Origin: Arthrobacter sp. MYb23
GTDB taxonomy: Bacteria; Actinomycetota; Actinomycetes; Actinomycetales; Micrococcaceae
Direction: 5' to 3'
NCBI RefSeq assembly: GCF_002979775.1
Contig: NZ_PCPR01000020.1
Coordinates: forward strand, 39,271 to 103,270
Length of the DNA stretch: 64,000 nt
Below the pieces are notes generated by a model. That model saw nothing but the letters and a program-made list of their open reading frames with translations. It searched no databases and was not told the origin of the DNA. The stretch's first letter is position 1, and every line of letters begins with the position of its first letter. Positions 35,988 through 44,337 of the stretch are shown one piece after another. Position numbers and translations under genes: made by a program.

Positions 35988-37283
35988 GTGACTACCACAA
36001 CCACTTCCGCGTCTGTCAGCAACCAGTCGCTCGCCGATCTCGATCCCGAGATTGCAGCAGTCCTCAACCAGGAACTTGGCCGCCAGCGCGGCACCCTGGA
36101 AATGATTGCGTCCGAAAACTTTGCACCCCGCGCCGTCATGGAAGCCCAGGGCTCGGTCCTGACCAACAAGTACGCCGAGGGCTACCCGGGCCGCCGCTAC
36201 TACGGCGGTTGTGAATACGTCGACGTCGCTGAGCAGCTCGCCATTGACCGCGTCAAGGAACTCTTCGGCGCCGAGTACGCCAACGTCCAGCCGCACTCCG
36301 GTGCCCAGGCAAACGCTGCAGCACTCTCCGCCATGATCACCCCGGGCGACAAGATCCTTGGTCTTTCCCTGGCGCACGGCGGGCACCTGACCCACGGCAT
36401 GAAGCTCAACTTCTCCGGCAAGCTCTACAACGTAGCTGCCTACCAGGTTGAAGAAGACAACTTCCGCATTGACATGGACAAGCTCCGCGAGCAGGCCATT
36501 GCCGAGAAGCCGCAGGTCATCATCGCTGGTTGGTCGGCTTACCCCCGCCACCTCGACTTTGCTGCTTTCCGCTCCATCGCCGACGAAGTTGGTGCCCTCC
36601 TGTGGACGGACATGGCGCACTTCGCCGGTCTGGTTGCAGCCGGCCTGCACCCGAGCCCTGTCCCGTACTCCGACGTCGTCACCTCCACGGTCCACAAGAC
36701 CCTGGCCGGCCCCCGTTCCGGAGTGATCCTTGGCAAGCAGGAGTGGGCCAAGAAGCTCAACTCCAGCGTCTTCCCGGGCCAGCAGGGTGGGCCGCTCATG
36801 CACGTGATCGCGGCCAAGGCTGTTGCCTTCAAGATCGCCGGCAGCGAAGAGTTCAAGGAGCGCCAGGAGCGTGTCCTCGAGGGTGCCAAGATCATCGCTG
36901 ACCGCCTGAACCAGGCCGATGTTGCCGAAGCCGGCGTCTCCGTCCTCACCGGTGGCACCGACGTTCACCTGGTCTTGGTTGACCTGCGCAACTCGCAGCT
37001 GGATGGCCAGCAGGCCGAGGACCTCCTGCACTCCGTGGGCATCACCGTGAACCGCAACTCTGTTCCGTTCGACCCCCGCCCGCCGATGGTCACCTCCGGC
37101 CTCCGCATTGGTACCCCTGCCCTGGCCACCCGCGGATTCGGTGCTGCCGAGTTCACCGAGGTTGCCGAGATCATCGCCGCCGCGCTCAAGGCCGGTACCT
37201 CGGCCGACGTCGAGTCCCTCCAGGCACGCGTCGACAAACTGGCTGCCGACTTCCCGCTGTACCCGCAGCACGAGCAGTGGTAA
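35988..37283 (+). CDS. glyA: Serine hydroxymethyltransferase
   Basis: PLP enzyme converting serine and THF to glycine and 5,10-methylene-THF. 431 residues, normal length. The cofactor lysine lies in TSTVHKTLAGPRSG; other hallmarks are MIASENFAPRAVMEAQGSVL and NKYAEGYPGRRYYGGCEYVD. GTG at 35988 has AGGAGA 5 nt upstream. It is under a ZTP riboswitch and followed by a hairpin and then folD, which uses its product. Confidence 0.95.
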   Translation: MTTTTTSASVSNQSLADLDPEIAAVLNQELGRQRGTLEMIASENFAPRAVMEAQGSVLTNKYAEGYPGRRYYGGCEYVDVAEQLAIDRVKELFGAEYANVQPHSGAQANAAALSAMITPGDKILGLSLAHGGHLTHGMKLNFSGKLYNVAAYQVEEDNFRIDMDKLREQAIAEKPQVIIAGWSAYPRHLDFAAFRSIADEVGALLWTDMAHFAGLVAAGLHPSPVPYSDVVTSTVHKTLAGPRSGVILGKQEWAKKLNSSVFPGQQGGPLMHVIAAKAVAFKIAGSEEFKERQERVLEGAKIIADRLNQADVAEAGVSVLTGGTDVHLVLVDLRNSQLDGQQAEDLLHSVGITVNRNSVPFDPRPPMVTSGLRIGTPALATRGFGAAEFTEVAEIIAAALKAGTSADVESLQARVDKLAADFPLYPQHEQW

Positions 37284-37335
37284 ATCCGCGTTGCCGCGGC
37301 TAAGTAACGCATTATCCGGGCACTGAACCGGAGTC

Positions 37336-37375
37336 AACGGGATCCGCCGCCACACCTACGGCGGCGGGTCCCGTT
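37336..37375 (+). terminator. Hairpin between glyA and folD
   Basis: AACGGGATCCGCCGCC pairs with GGCGGCGGGTCCCGTT (two imperfect positions) across an 8-nt loop. No T-run follows, so it may only attenuate transcription into folD. Confidence 0.65.
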
Positions 37376-37434
37376 GGCATGAGCCTCTTGCGAGGCTTTC
37401 TCACACAGGTCACCCACCAGAAAGAGCAGATGGA

Positions 37435-38328
37435 ATGACACAGTCCACCGCACAGATCCTTGACGGCAAGGCCACCGCCGCGGCCATCAAGGCAGAACTG
37501 ACCACTCGCGTTTCCGTCCTCGCCGCCAAGGGAATCGTCCCCGGCTTGGGCACCATCCTGGTGGGATCCGACCCCGGCAGCACCTGGTACGTGGGCGGCA
37601 AGCACAAGGACTGCGCCGAGGTTGGCATCCAGTCCATCCGCCGCGACCTCCCTGAGGACATCAGCCAGGAAGACCTCCTGGCGGTTGTCCGCGAGCTGAA
37701 CGACAATCCGGAATGCACGGGTTACATCGTCCAGCTGCCGCTGCCCAAGCACATTGACCAGGACGTCATCCTCGAAGCCATGGACCCTGACAAGGACGCC
37801 GATGGCCTGCACCCCATGAACCTTGGCCGCCTGGTGGCCAACGTCAACGGCGAAATGAAGTCCCCGCTGCCCTGCACGCCCAAGGGCTGTGTGGAGCTGC
37901 TCCGCCGCCACAACATTGAACTCAAGGGCAAGCGCGTCCTGGTGGTTGGCCGCGGCGTGACCATCGGCCGCCCGATTGGCCTCCTGTTGACCCGCAAGGA
38001 AGTTAACGCCACGGTGATCCTGGCCCACACCGGGACGGTGGACCTGCCCGCAGAACTGAAGCAGGCCGACGTCGTGATTGCTGCTGCCGGCGTGCCGCAC
38101 ATGATCAAGGCTGAAGACCTCAAGCCGGGCGCCATAGTGCTCGACGTCGGCGTCAGCCGTGTGGACGATGGCAACGGCAAGGCTGTTGTCACCGGAGATG
38201 TGGATCCGGCCGCTGCCGACGTCGCCGCGTGGCTGTCCCCGAACCCGGGCGGCGTGGGTCCGATGACCCGTGCCATGCTGCTCGCGAACGTTGTGGAGAG
38301 CGCCGAGCGCCAGGCAGGCATCGCTTAG
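37435..38328 (+). CDS. folD: Bifunctional methylenetetrahydrofolate dehydrogenase/cyclohydrolase
   Basis: Interconverts 5,10-methylene-THF and 10-formyl-THF. 297 residues. Substrate-site motifs are STWYVGGKHKDCAEVGI (YxxxK) and GYIVQLPLPKH. The NADP domain has VLVVGRGVTIGRPIG and the C-terminus PNPGGVGPMTRAML. It sits with glyA and purU in a one-carbon cluster, and its ATG at 37435 matches the family start. Some family members have Ser or Cys variants in the GRGVTIGRP loop; here it is Gly-Arg-Gly-Val-Thr. Confidence 0.95.
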   Translation: MTQSTAQILDGKATAAAIKAELTTRVSVLAAKGIVPGLGTILVGSDPGSTWYVGGKHKDCAEVGIQSIRRDLPEDISQEDLLAVVRELNDNPECTGYIVQLPLPKHIDQDVILEAMDPDKDADGLHPMNLGRLVANVNGEMKSPLPCTPKGCVELLRRHNIELKGKRVLVVGRGVTIGRPIGLLLTRKEVNATVILAHTGTVDLPAELKQADVVIAAAGVPHMIKAEDLKPGAIVLDVGVSRVDDGNGKAVVTGDVDPAAADVAAWLSPNPGGVGPMTRAMLLANVVESAERQAGIA

Positions 38329-38343
38329 GGTTACTCGAACTGG

Positions 38344-38380
38344 GGCGCCCTGATTACGGGGGTGCCCTGATTACGGGGCC
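38344..38380. repeat. Tandem 17-bp direct repeat
   Basis: GCCCTGATTACGGGG occurs twice in tandem with a 17-nt period just after the folD stop, directly before a 36-bp palindrome. Confidence 0.7.
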
Positions 38381-38383
38381 GAG

Positions 38384-38419
38384 CTGCCGAAGATGCCGTG
38401 CGCACGGCATCTTCGGCAG
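38384..38419. terminator. 36-bp perfect palindrome, probable folD terminator
   Basis: CTGCCGAAGATGCCGTGC is followed immediately by its exact reverse complement. It lies 56 nt after folD, before the two-component operon. No T-run. Confidence 0.75.
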
Positions 38420-38442
38420 GGAACCCTCGAAATGGCCTGGCA

Positions 38443-38474
38443 TACTCCTCCGCCCGCGTACTCCTCCGGGAGTA
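38443..38474 (+). promoter_or_regulatory. Predicted response-regulator operator upstream of the two-component operon
   Basis: TACTCCTCCGGGAGTA (38459-38474) is palindromic around TCCG and is preceded 16 nt earlier by its left half TACTCCTCCG. The 14-mer core ACTCCTCCGGGAGT recurs with one change (T to G) at 40383-40396, after the response-regulator gene. A site in both places suggests autoregulation. Confidence 0.6.
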
Positions 38475-38531
38475 GGCACCCTGCTCCGTTAACCCGACGA
38501 CGAACCGCGGGAGCGAAGCTAGGCTCTGAGT

Positions 38532-39707
38532 ATGCAGCCCCGTTTCCCTCAGCCCAGGCATCCGGGGTCCCCGCGCATTCCGGGTCAGCGCCGGTTTGCT
38601 GGTCCGCCCACCAGTTTCATCGTCATCACGGTGGCCGTGATCCAGGTAGTCGGGACGCTGTTTTCCGCGAGCCGTCAAGACGCTCCGCGGCCCTTGGATG
38701 CACTCGCGATCCTCCTGCTGCTCGCCGGTCCGGCCGGGCTGGGGTTCCGGAAGCGCGCTCCGTACATCATGCTCCCGGTCGCCCTCCTGGCCACGGGTAC
38801 TTACCTGGCTCTTGGCTACGCCTGGGGGCCCATCGTGTTGTCCTTGGCTCTGGCCATTGTCCTGACCGCCGCTGCGGGACTGCGCTGGCAGGCTTGGGCG
38901 GGTGCCGGAGTCGCAGCAGTCGCTGTGATCACGGGCGCTGCCATGACCGGCGATACGAACTGGCCGGTCAGGGCCTCTGCCGGTGTGGCATGGGCTGCCA
39001 TCCTGGTGCTGATTGGTCAGGGATTCCGACGCCGGAGCGAACGGATAGCTGAATACCGCCGCCGCAGCGAGGAAGCCCGGAAGGCGGAACGCGATGAGTA
39101 CAGGCTCACGCTGGCCAGGGACATCCATGATGTGGTGGCCCATTCCCTCTCCATGATCAACGTGCAGGCGTCCGTGGCCCTGCATGTGGGTGCTGATGAT
39201 CCTGAAAAGCTCCGGCCCGCGCTGGAAGCCATCAAAGCTGCCAGCAAGGAATCCCTCACGGAAGTGCGCCAGCTCCTGGGTGTCCTGCGCGAAGACGTCC
39301 CCTTGGCTCCGGCAGCGCGGCCCACCCTTGCCAGGATCCCTGAGCTGGTGAAGAACGCGGAACTGGGAGGCCTGCGCGTGCGGCTTCAGGACCACTCGGA
39401 CCACCAGCTCGTCAGTCCGGCCCAGCAGGAAGCCTTGTATCGGATCATCCAGGAAGCATTGACCAACGTCGGCAGGCACTCAGGTGCGCAATCCGCCGTC
39501 GTGCGAGTTGTCGAAGCTGCCGGGGCGCTGACGGTGACAATAGACGACGACGGCGCGGGCATGGGTGGGGCGCTCCCCGGCAACGGCCTCACGGGGATGC
39601 GGGAGCGGGCGGTCGCCTTGGGTGGGACGCTTACGCTGCACGAACTGGAACCGGGCCTGCGGGTCGAAGCAAGCTTGCCGGCACGTCCCGAAGGAAACCA
39701 AACATGA
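38532..39707 (+). CDS. Two-component sensor histidine kinase (NarL/DesK class)
   Basis: 391 residues. The N-terminal membrane part has about five to six helices (30-165). The dimerisation/phosphoacceptor HisKA_3 motif is ARDIHDVVAHSLSMINVQ with His199, and the HATPase domain has IIQEALTNVGRHSGA (N box) and DDDGAGMG plus GLTGMRERA (G boxes). The stop overlaps the response regulator ATG. The membrane signal is unknown; the SHOCT protein and ABC-2 exporter downstream suggest envelope or antibiotic stress. Confidence 0.9.
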   Translation: MQPRFPQPRHPGSPRIPGQRRFAGPPTSFIVITVAVIQVVGTLFSASRQDAPRPLDALAILLLLAGPAGLGFRKRAPYIMLPVALLATGTYLALGYAWGPIVLSLALAIVLTAAAGLRWQAWAGAGVAAVAVITGAAMTGDTNWPVRASAGVAWAAILVLIGQGFRRRSERIAEYRRRSEEARKAERDEYRLTLARDIHDVVAHSLSMINVQASVALHVGADDPEKLRPALEAIKAASKESLTEVRQLLGVLREDVPLAPAARPTLARIPELVKNAELGGLRVRLQDHSDHQLVSPAQQEALYRIIQEALTNVGRHSGAQSAVVRVVEAAGALTVTIDDDGAGMGGALPGNGLTGMRERAVALGGTLTLHELEPGLRVEASLPARPEGNQT

Positions 39708-40369
39708 TCCGCATCCTCCTCGCAGACGACCAAACCCTCATCCGGGCGGGCTTCCGGGCCCTGCTGGACGCCGAACCGGATATGGAGGTGGTGGCTGAGG
39801 CCGGCACGGGGCGGGATGCCGTCCGCTTGGCTGCCCGTGACAGGCCTGACGTTATTCTGATGGACATCCGCATGCCCGACGGCGACGGCCTCACCGCCAC
39901 CCGTGAGATCCTGGGCGACCCAAATCTCGCCGGCACCCGCATCATCATCCTCACCACTTTCGAGTTGGACGAATACATCGCGGAGGCCGTGCGGGCCGGG
40001 GCCGCAGGATTCCTAGTCAAAGACACCGAACCTGCTGAGCTCATCCGGGCCGTCAGGGTGGTCCACGACGGCGATGCGCTGCTTTCGCCGTCGGTGACCC
40101 GCCGCATCATGGCCCAGCTGGCGTCACAGAGCAGGGCTGCAGCCAAAGTGGTCCCGCTGGAGCAGGTGACCGAGCGCGAACGCGAAGTGCTGGCCCTGGT
40201 GGGCGAGGGCCTGAACAACGCCGAGATCGCGGAACGGCTCTTCATCACACCGTTGACAGCCAAGACCCATGTTTCGCGCATCATGACCAAGCTGATGGTC
40301 CGTGACCGTTCACAGCTGGTGGTCCTCGCCTATGAATCCGGACTGGTGAAGCCGGGATGGAGCAGCTGA
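39704..40369 (+). CDS. LuxR-type (NarL-family) response regulator
   Basis: 221 residues. The receiver domain has acidic DD at 8-9, phosphoacceptor Asp54 (VILMDIRMPDGDG) and the conserved Lys in GFLVKDTEPAEL. The C-terminal GerE HTH is TEREREVLALVGEGLNNAEI, then TPLTAKTHVSRIMTKL. ATGA overlap with the kinase. Probably binds the ACTCCnCCGGGAGT sites at 38461 and 40383. Confidence 0.92.
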   Translation: MIRILLADDQTLIRAGFRALLDAEPDMEVVAEAGTGRDAVRLAARDRPDVILMDIRMPDGDGLTATREILGDPNLAGTRIIILTTFELDEYIAEAVRAGAAGFLVKDTEPAELIRAVRVVHDGDALLSPSVTRRIMAQLASQSRAAAKVVPLEQVTEREREVLALVGEGLNNAEIAERLFITPLTAKTHVSRIMTKLMVRDRSQLVVLAYESGLVKPGWSS

Positions 40370-40382
40370 CCCTGCGAGCGCG

Positions 40383-40396
40383 ACTCCGCCGGGAGT
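40383..40396. promoter_or_regulatory. Second predicted response-regulator site, upstream of the SHOCT gene
   Basis: ACTCCGCCGGGAGT matches 13 of 14 bases of the palindrome upstream of the kinase gene. A related half-site GACTCCCGACGGCGG lies about 20 nt downstream. The site is about 125 nt before the SHOCT protein gene. Confidence 0.6.
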
Positions 40397-40519
40397 AGGC
40401 GGCCGGCTCCAGGTGACTCCCGACGGCGGACGCCCCGCCGAACGCCCGGGGCCAGACTCGAAGCAGAGCCGAAAGACGGTTCGCGCCGGGCTTCGGCGCA
40501 GAGAGTTTGGATCACTGAC

Positions 40520-40840
40520 ATGTTCACCGCATTGACTTCAATCGTCGGGGAAACCACCACTCTTGGGGGTGCTCTGGCTCAGGTGCCGGCAACCGTCGCC
40601 GCGCATGGTCCGTGGGGAGCCGGGGCCGCCTGGCCGTTCTTCCTGCTGTTCCCGCTGTTCTGGATCCTCGTGATCGGCCTGCTCATTTTCATTGGACGGC
40701 GGACCTGGCGCCGCAACCACCACTGGGCCGCAACCCAGGGCGCCGAGGGCGTGCTGCGCGAGCGCTATGCACGTGGAGAGATTGACGAGACCGAGTTCCG
40801 GCAGCGGCTGGAGGTCCTGCGCTCGCAGCCAAGCAGCTGA
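40520..40840 (+). CDS. Membrane protein with C-terminal SHOCT domain
   Basis: 106 residues. A Gly/Ala-rich N-terminal part is followed by one helix (about 38-60, PFFLLFPLFWILVIGLLIFI), a basic stop-transfer RRTWRRNH, and a short C-terminal SHOCT motif LRERYARGEIDETEFRQRLE. SHOCT tails mediate oligomerisation in many small membrane proteins. The upstream palindromic site suggests control by the adjacent two-component system. Function unknown. Confidence 0.85.
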   Translation: MFTALTSIVGETTTLGGALAQVPATVAAHGPWGAGAAWPFFLLFPLFWILVIGLLIFIGRRTWRRNHHWAATQGAEGVLRERYARGEIDETEFRQRLEVLRSQPSS

Positions 40841-40860
40841 AGTGCGCCGACAGCACGAAA

Positions 40861-40900
40861 TGAGAGGGTTCTTGCAGGAATATCTGCAAGAGCCCTTTCA
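40861..40900. terminator. 40-bp imperfect palindrome after the SHOCT gene
   Basis: TGAGAGGG..TCTTGCAG pairs with CTGCAAGA..CCCTTTCA around GAATAT. It lies 20 nt after the SHOCT gene stop, before the leader peptide of the ABC exporter. A terminator or a palindromic repeat of a different type from families P and R. Confidence 0.7.
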
Positions 40901-40938
40901 CATGTCAGTGGGCGCTACTAGTCTGCTGAGGGTGCATA

Positions 40939-41007
40939 ATGAAGCAATCCGCTCTCCGACACCGTCGTCAACACCGTCAGCATCGTCGCAATCCGGACTC
41001 GACATGA
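40939..41007 (+). CDS. Arg/His-rich leader peptide, translationally coupled to the ABC ATPase
   Basis: 22 residues: Met-Lys-Gln-Ser-Ala-Leu followed by RHRRQHRQHRR and a short acidic tail. TGAGGG lies 7-8 nt before its ATG, a proper ribosome site, and its TGA overlaps the ATPase ATG as ATGA. The ATPase start has no convincing ribosome site of its own, which favours coupling. It may sense ribosome speed at Arg/His codons, or simply deliver ribosomes. No homologue known to me. Confidence 0.5.
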   Translation: MKQSALRHRRQHRQHRRNPDST

Positions 41008-41933
41008 ACCGACCAACCGTCATCAGCGCCCGGAACCTCACCAAGGCCTACGGTGAGCTCACGGCCGTGGACAACATCTCCTTCGACGTACCCGCGGGGG
41101 AGTCCTTCGGGCTGCTGGGCCCCAACGGCGCCGGCAAATCCACCACCATGAAAATGATCGGTGGCGTCTCCCAGCGCACGTCCGGCTCGCTGACCATCAT
41201 GGGGTTGGACCCCGAATCCCATGGTCCGGAGGTCCGCGCGCATCTGGGCGTGGTCCCGCAGCAGGACAACCTGGACGAGGAACTCAGGGTTCGCGAGAAC
41301 CTGATCGTCTACGGTCGCTACTTCGGCTTGCCGCTGAGCTATTTAAAACCGAAAGCTGATGAGCTCCTGGAGTTCGCGCAGCTGACGGACAAAGCCAACT
41401 CCAAGGTGGACGCGCTCTCAGGTGGCATGAAACGCCGGCTCACCATCGCCCGCTCCCTGATCAACGAGCCGCGGATCCTCCTCTTGGACGAGCCCACCAC
41501 AGGGTTGGATCCACAGGCCCGCCACATTCTGTGGGACCGGCTCTTCCGCCTCAAGGAAAACGGCGTCACGCTGATCCTCACCACCCACTACATGGACGAG
41601 GCCGAGCAACTGTGCGATCGCCTGATCGTGGTGGATAAGGGCAGGATCATGGCCGAGGGTTCGCCGGCCACCTTGATCCGCGAGCACTCGTCGCGCGAAG
41701 TACTCGAGCTCAGGTTCGGGTCCGAGCGGAACGCGACCATCGGCGTCGAACTTCAAGGCATCGGTGAGCGGCTGGAGACACTGCCGGACCGCGTGCTTAT
41801 TTACGCGCACGACGGCGAGGCCGCCCTGGAGCAGGTCACGGCCCGCGGGCTGCGGCCCATGACCTCGTTGGTGCGCCGTTCATCGCTGGAGGACGTGTTC
41901 CTTCGGCTGACCGGCAGGAGCCTCGTTGATTAG
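41004..41933 (+). CDS. Drug-type (DrrA-like) ABC transporter ATP-binding protein
   Basis: 309 residues. Walker A GPNGAGKST is at 39-47, LSGGMKRRLTIARSLI is the DrrA/NodI-type signature, and LLLDEPTTGLDPQARHILWD the Walker B. The C-terminal 80 residues form the accessory domain seen in daunorubicin-type exporters. ATG at 41004 is chosen for homology and ATGA coupling to the leader peptide; the frame is open upstream through a palindrome. It energises the two ABC-2 permeases that follow. Confidence 0.9.
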   Translation: MNRPTVISARNLTKAYGELTAVDNISFDVPAGESFGLLGPNGAGKSTTMKMIGGVSQRTSGSLTIMGLDPESHGPEVRAHLGVVPQQDNLDEELRVRENLIVYGRYFGLPLSYLKPKADELLEFAQLTDKANSKVDALSGGMKRRLTIARSLINEPRILLLDEPTTGLDPQARHILWDRLFRLKENGVTLILTTHYMDEAEQLCDRLIVVDKGRIMAEGSPATLIREHSSREVLELRFGSERNATIGVELQGIGERLETLPDRVLIYAHDGEAALEQVTARGLRPMTSLVRRSSLEDVFLRLTGRSLVD

Positions 41934-42804
41934 GCGAGAGTTGACTGACTCGGCGAACAAACCAATCACGACGGCGGCACCACCGCTGCGGGCCCACTCG
42001 CCTGAGGTTTCGGCTGCCAGGGCGAGGCGTTGGGGAGCGTTCTTCTACGCGGAGCAGGTGCTTCGTGTCATGCGGAACTACGGCTGGTCGGTGGTCCTGT
42101 ACAGCGTGGGACAGCCGGTGGCGTACCTGTTCGCCATGGGAGTGGGGCTGGCCAGCCTGGTGGATGCCAACAGCGAGGCTGCGTTCGGGGGCGTCAGCTA
42201 CCTGGAGTTCGTGGCTCCGGCATTGTTGGTCTCCGCTGCGGTGATGACGGCGTCCGGGGAGTTTTCCTACCCCATCATGGATGGATTTAAGTGGCGCAGG
42301 GTGTTCTACGGCCCGCATGCTTCACCGTTGATTCCGCAGCAGATCGCCAGCGGCCACATCATGGCCAGCACGGTGCGGTTCCTGCTGCAGTCGGTGGTCT
42401 ATTTCGTGGTGGTCGCCATGTTTGGTGCTTCACCGAGCCCGTGGGGATGGGTGTCCGCAATTGTCGCTACGGTAGCTGCTCTGTCGTTCGGCCTGCCGCT
42501 CATGGCCTATGCCGCAAGCATCACCCAGGACAAGGGGCAGTTTGCCTTGGTTCAGCGCTTCATCGTGATGCCGCTGTTCCTGTTCTCGGGGACGTTCTTT
42601 CCTTTGGATTCGCTGCCGATCGCGGTCCGTTGGATCGGTTGGATTTCTCCGGTGTGGCACGGAACTGAACTGGGCAGGGTCTTCACTTACGGCATGGATC
42701 AGGACCCGTTGCTGACTATCACGCACGTGGTGTTCCTGCTGGCCACGGCAACTGTGGGCTGGGTGCTTGTCCGGCGCCAGTTCGTGAAAAGGATGGGCTC
42801 ATGA
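41926..42804 (+). CDS. ABC-2 type exporter permease (first)
   Basis: About 292 residues, six helices. VVLYSVGQPVAYLFAMGVG is the first, and LVQRFIVMPLFLFSGTFFPL followed by the re-entrant VRWIGWISPVWHGTELGR region is typical of NodJ/DrrB permeases. The start is probably TTG 41926, overlapping the ATPase stop; TTG 41941 is an alternative. ATGA overlap with the second permease. Confidence 0.87.
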   Translation: MIRRELTDSANKPITTAAPPLRAHSPEVSAARARRWGAFFYAEQVLRVMRNYGWSVVLYSVGQPVAYLFAMGVGLASLVDANSEAAFGGVSYLEFVAPALLVSAAVMTASGEFSYPIMDGFKWRRVFYGPHASPLIPQQIASGHIMASTVRFLLQSVVYFVVVAMFGASPSPWGWVSAIVATVAALSFGLPLMAYAASITQDKGQFALVQRFIVMPLFLFSGTFFPLDSLPIAVRWIGWISPVWHGTELGRVFTYGMDQDPLLTITHVVFLLATATVGWVLVRRQFVKRMGS

Positions 42805-43634
42805 GTGTCCTGACGGGTGGCCACAGCGCCACAGATCTTGCCCGCGAGCGGAAGTTCGGATCGCTGTACTCCCGCAATGCGAAGGCTGTTGTGGGCCGGG
42901 GACTCATGGCGGCCAAGAGCAGTACGTGGCTGGTGATGGTGTCCGGGTTCTTCGAGCCCGTCCTGTTCCTGCTGGCCATGGGCGTGGGTATGGGCTCGAT
43001 TGTGGGGACGGTCCAAGGTCCGGGCGGCGAGGAGATCAGTTACGCGGCTTACATTGCTCCCGCTCTGTTGGCGGTGTCTGCCATGAACGGGGCCATTTAC
43101 GACTCCACGTGGAATGTCTTCTTCAAGATGAACTTCGCCAAGCTCTACCAGGGGATGCTCTATACCTCCCTGGGCCCACTGGACGTAGCCATTGGCGAGA
43201 TCTTCCTGGCCCTCTTGCGCGGACTGCTCTACGCCACCGGATTCACCGCCGTCATGGGGGTGATGGGGCTGCTGACGAGTTGGTGGGCCATCCTGGTCAT
43301 TCCCGCCTCGGTACTGATCGCCTTCGGTTTCGCGAGCTTCGGGATGGGGATCACCAGCTTCATGAAGACGTTCCAGCAGATGGACTGGATCAACTTCTTC
43401 CTGCTGCCCATGTTCCTGTTCAGCGCCACGTTCTACCCGCTCAGCGTCTACCCGCAGGTCATCCAGTGGTTCATCCAGGCAATGCCCCTCTGGCACGGCG
43501 TGGAGTTGTTGCGGCAGATCAGCGTTGGCTCGTTCAGTCCGGCCACAGCCATTCATGTGGGGTACTACGTGGTGATGATCGCCCTCGGCATCATGCTGAC
43601 CACCGGAAGGCTGCGCCAGCTGTTCCTCAAATGA
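42801..43634 (+). CDS. ABC-2 type exporter permease (second)
   Basis: 277 residues with six helices, paralogous to the first permease (FFLLPMFLFSATFYPLSVYP, MPLWHGVELLRQI). The two probably form a heterodimeric channel with the ATPase. The operon ends here at a 65-bp palindrome beginning 2 nt after the stop. Confidence 0.88.
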   Translation: MSVLTGGHSATDLARERKFGSLYSRNAKAVVGRGLMAAKSSTWLVMVSGFFEPVLFLLAMGVGMGSIVGTVQGPGGEEISYAAYIAPALLAVSAMNGAIYDSTWNVFFKMNFAKLYQGMLYTSLGPLDVAIGEIFLALLRGLLYATGFTAVMGVMGLLTSWWAILVIPASVLIAFGFASFGMGITSFMKTFQQMDWINFFLLPMFLFSATFYPLSVYPQVIQWFIQAMPLWHGVELLRQISVGSFSPATAIHVGYYVVMIALGIMLTTGRLRQLFLK

Positions 43635-43635
43635 T

Positions 43636-43700
43636 GGAGTTCTTGTACAGCTAATGCCCCTAAAACGGCGTCTTAGGGGCACTAACTGTACAAAAACTCC
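43636..43700. terminator. 65-bp long palindrome at the end of the exporter operon
   Basis: GGAGTT..TTGTACAG..TAATGCCCCTAA pairs with TTAGGGGCA..TAA..CTGTACAA..AACTCC, with a 9-nt loop AACGGCGTC. The architecture resembles family P but the sequence is unrelated. Confidence 0.8.
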
Positions 43701-43760
43701 CGTGTTCGCCGTCCGTGGAAGCGGGCACAGACACCATTCCGCGTTTGAGACAATTGAGCC

Positions 43761-44327
43761 ATGCAATCTCTCGGTGACCCGCACCCGTCCACGTCCCCCG
43801 CCGGCAAAGGCATGTTCAAGGGCTTCCGCATAGGTGGCCTGGGGATGACAGTCGTCATCATCGCTTTCCTGGTTGCCGTCATTTTCGCGGCCAATCAGAA
43901 CGATGTTGTGGGTTGGGTCGTGGCTGTAGTGGCGTTCGGCTGGCTGGCACTTGCCACCTTTGTTGTGCTGAGCATCCGCAAGGCCGCGCAGCGCGCCGGT
44001 GCCAAGTTGACCGAAGCGCAAAATGCGTTCAACGCCGCTGCTGGCCGCGCGCCGTCGTCGTCCGCTGCAGACCATGGTGGCACCCGGGTAGTTGCCGAGC
44101 GCAGCCAGGCCGATGAGGTTCGCGACCTCAAGCTGGACCACTCGTTCAAGATCGTGCAGGTGCAGGTCCGCGTGGTCGACGAGGAACGCGCCAAGGGCGG
44201 AGCAGCTGACCAAGACACCATCAACCGCGCCTTGGAAACCATCGCCATTACGGCAACCAACGCACGGGACATGATCAAGTCCTCCGGAGGCTCGGAAGAG
44301 CCCATGTCCGGCACCATCATCGACTAG
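43761..44327 (+). CDS. Hypothetical membrane protein
   Basis: 188 residues. Two adjacent helices (about 32-51 and 54-74) separated by QNDVVGW, then a cytoplasmic C-terminal half rich in Ala and charged residues (RKAAQRAGAKLTEAQNAF, LDHSFKIVQVQVRVVDEERA) with coiled-coil character. I recognise no family. It is 10 nt upstream of the exonuclease gene and may be co-transcribed. Confidence 0.8.
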   Translation: MQSLGDPHPSTSPAGKGMFKGFRIGGLGMTVVIIAFLVAVIFAANQNDVVGWVVAVVAFGWLALATFVVLSIRKAAQRAGAKLTEAQNAFNAAAGRAPSSSAADHGGTRVVAERSQADEVRDLKLDHSFKIVQVQVRVVDEERAKGGAADQDTINRALETIAITATNARDMIKSSGGSEEPMSGTIID

Positions 44328-44337
44328 AGTGGACCGG

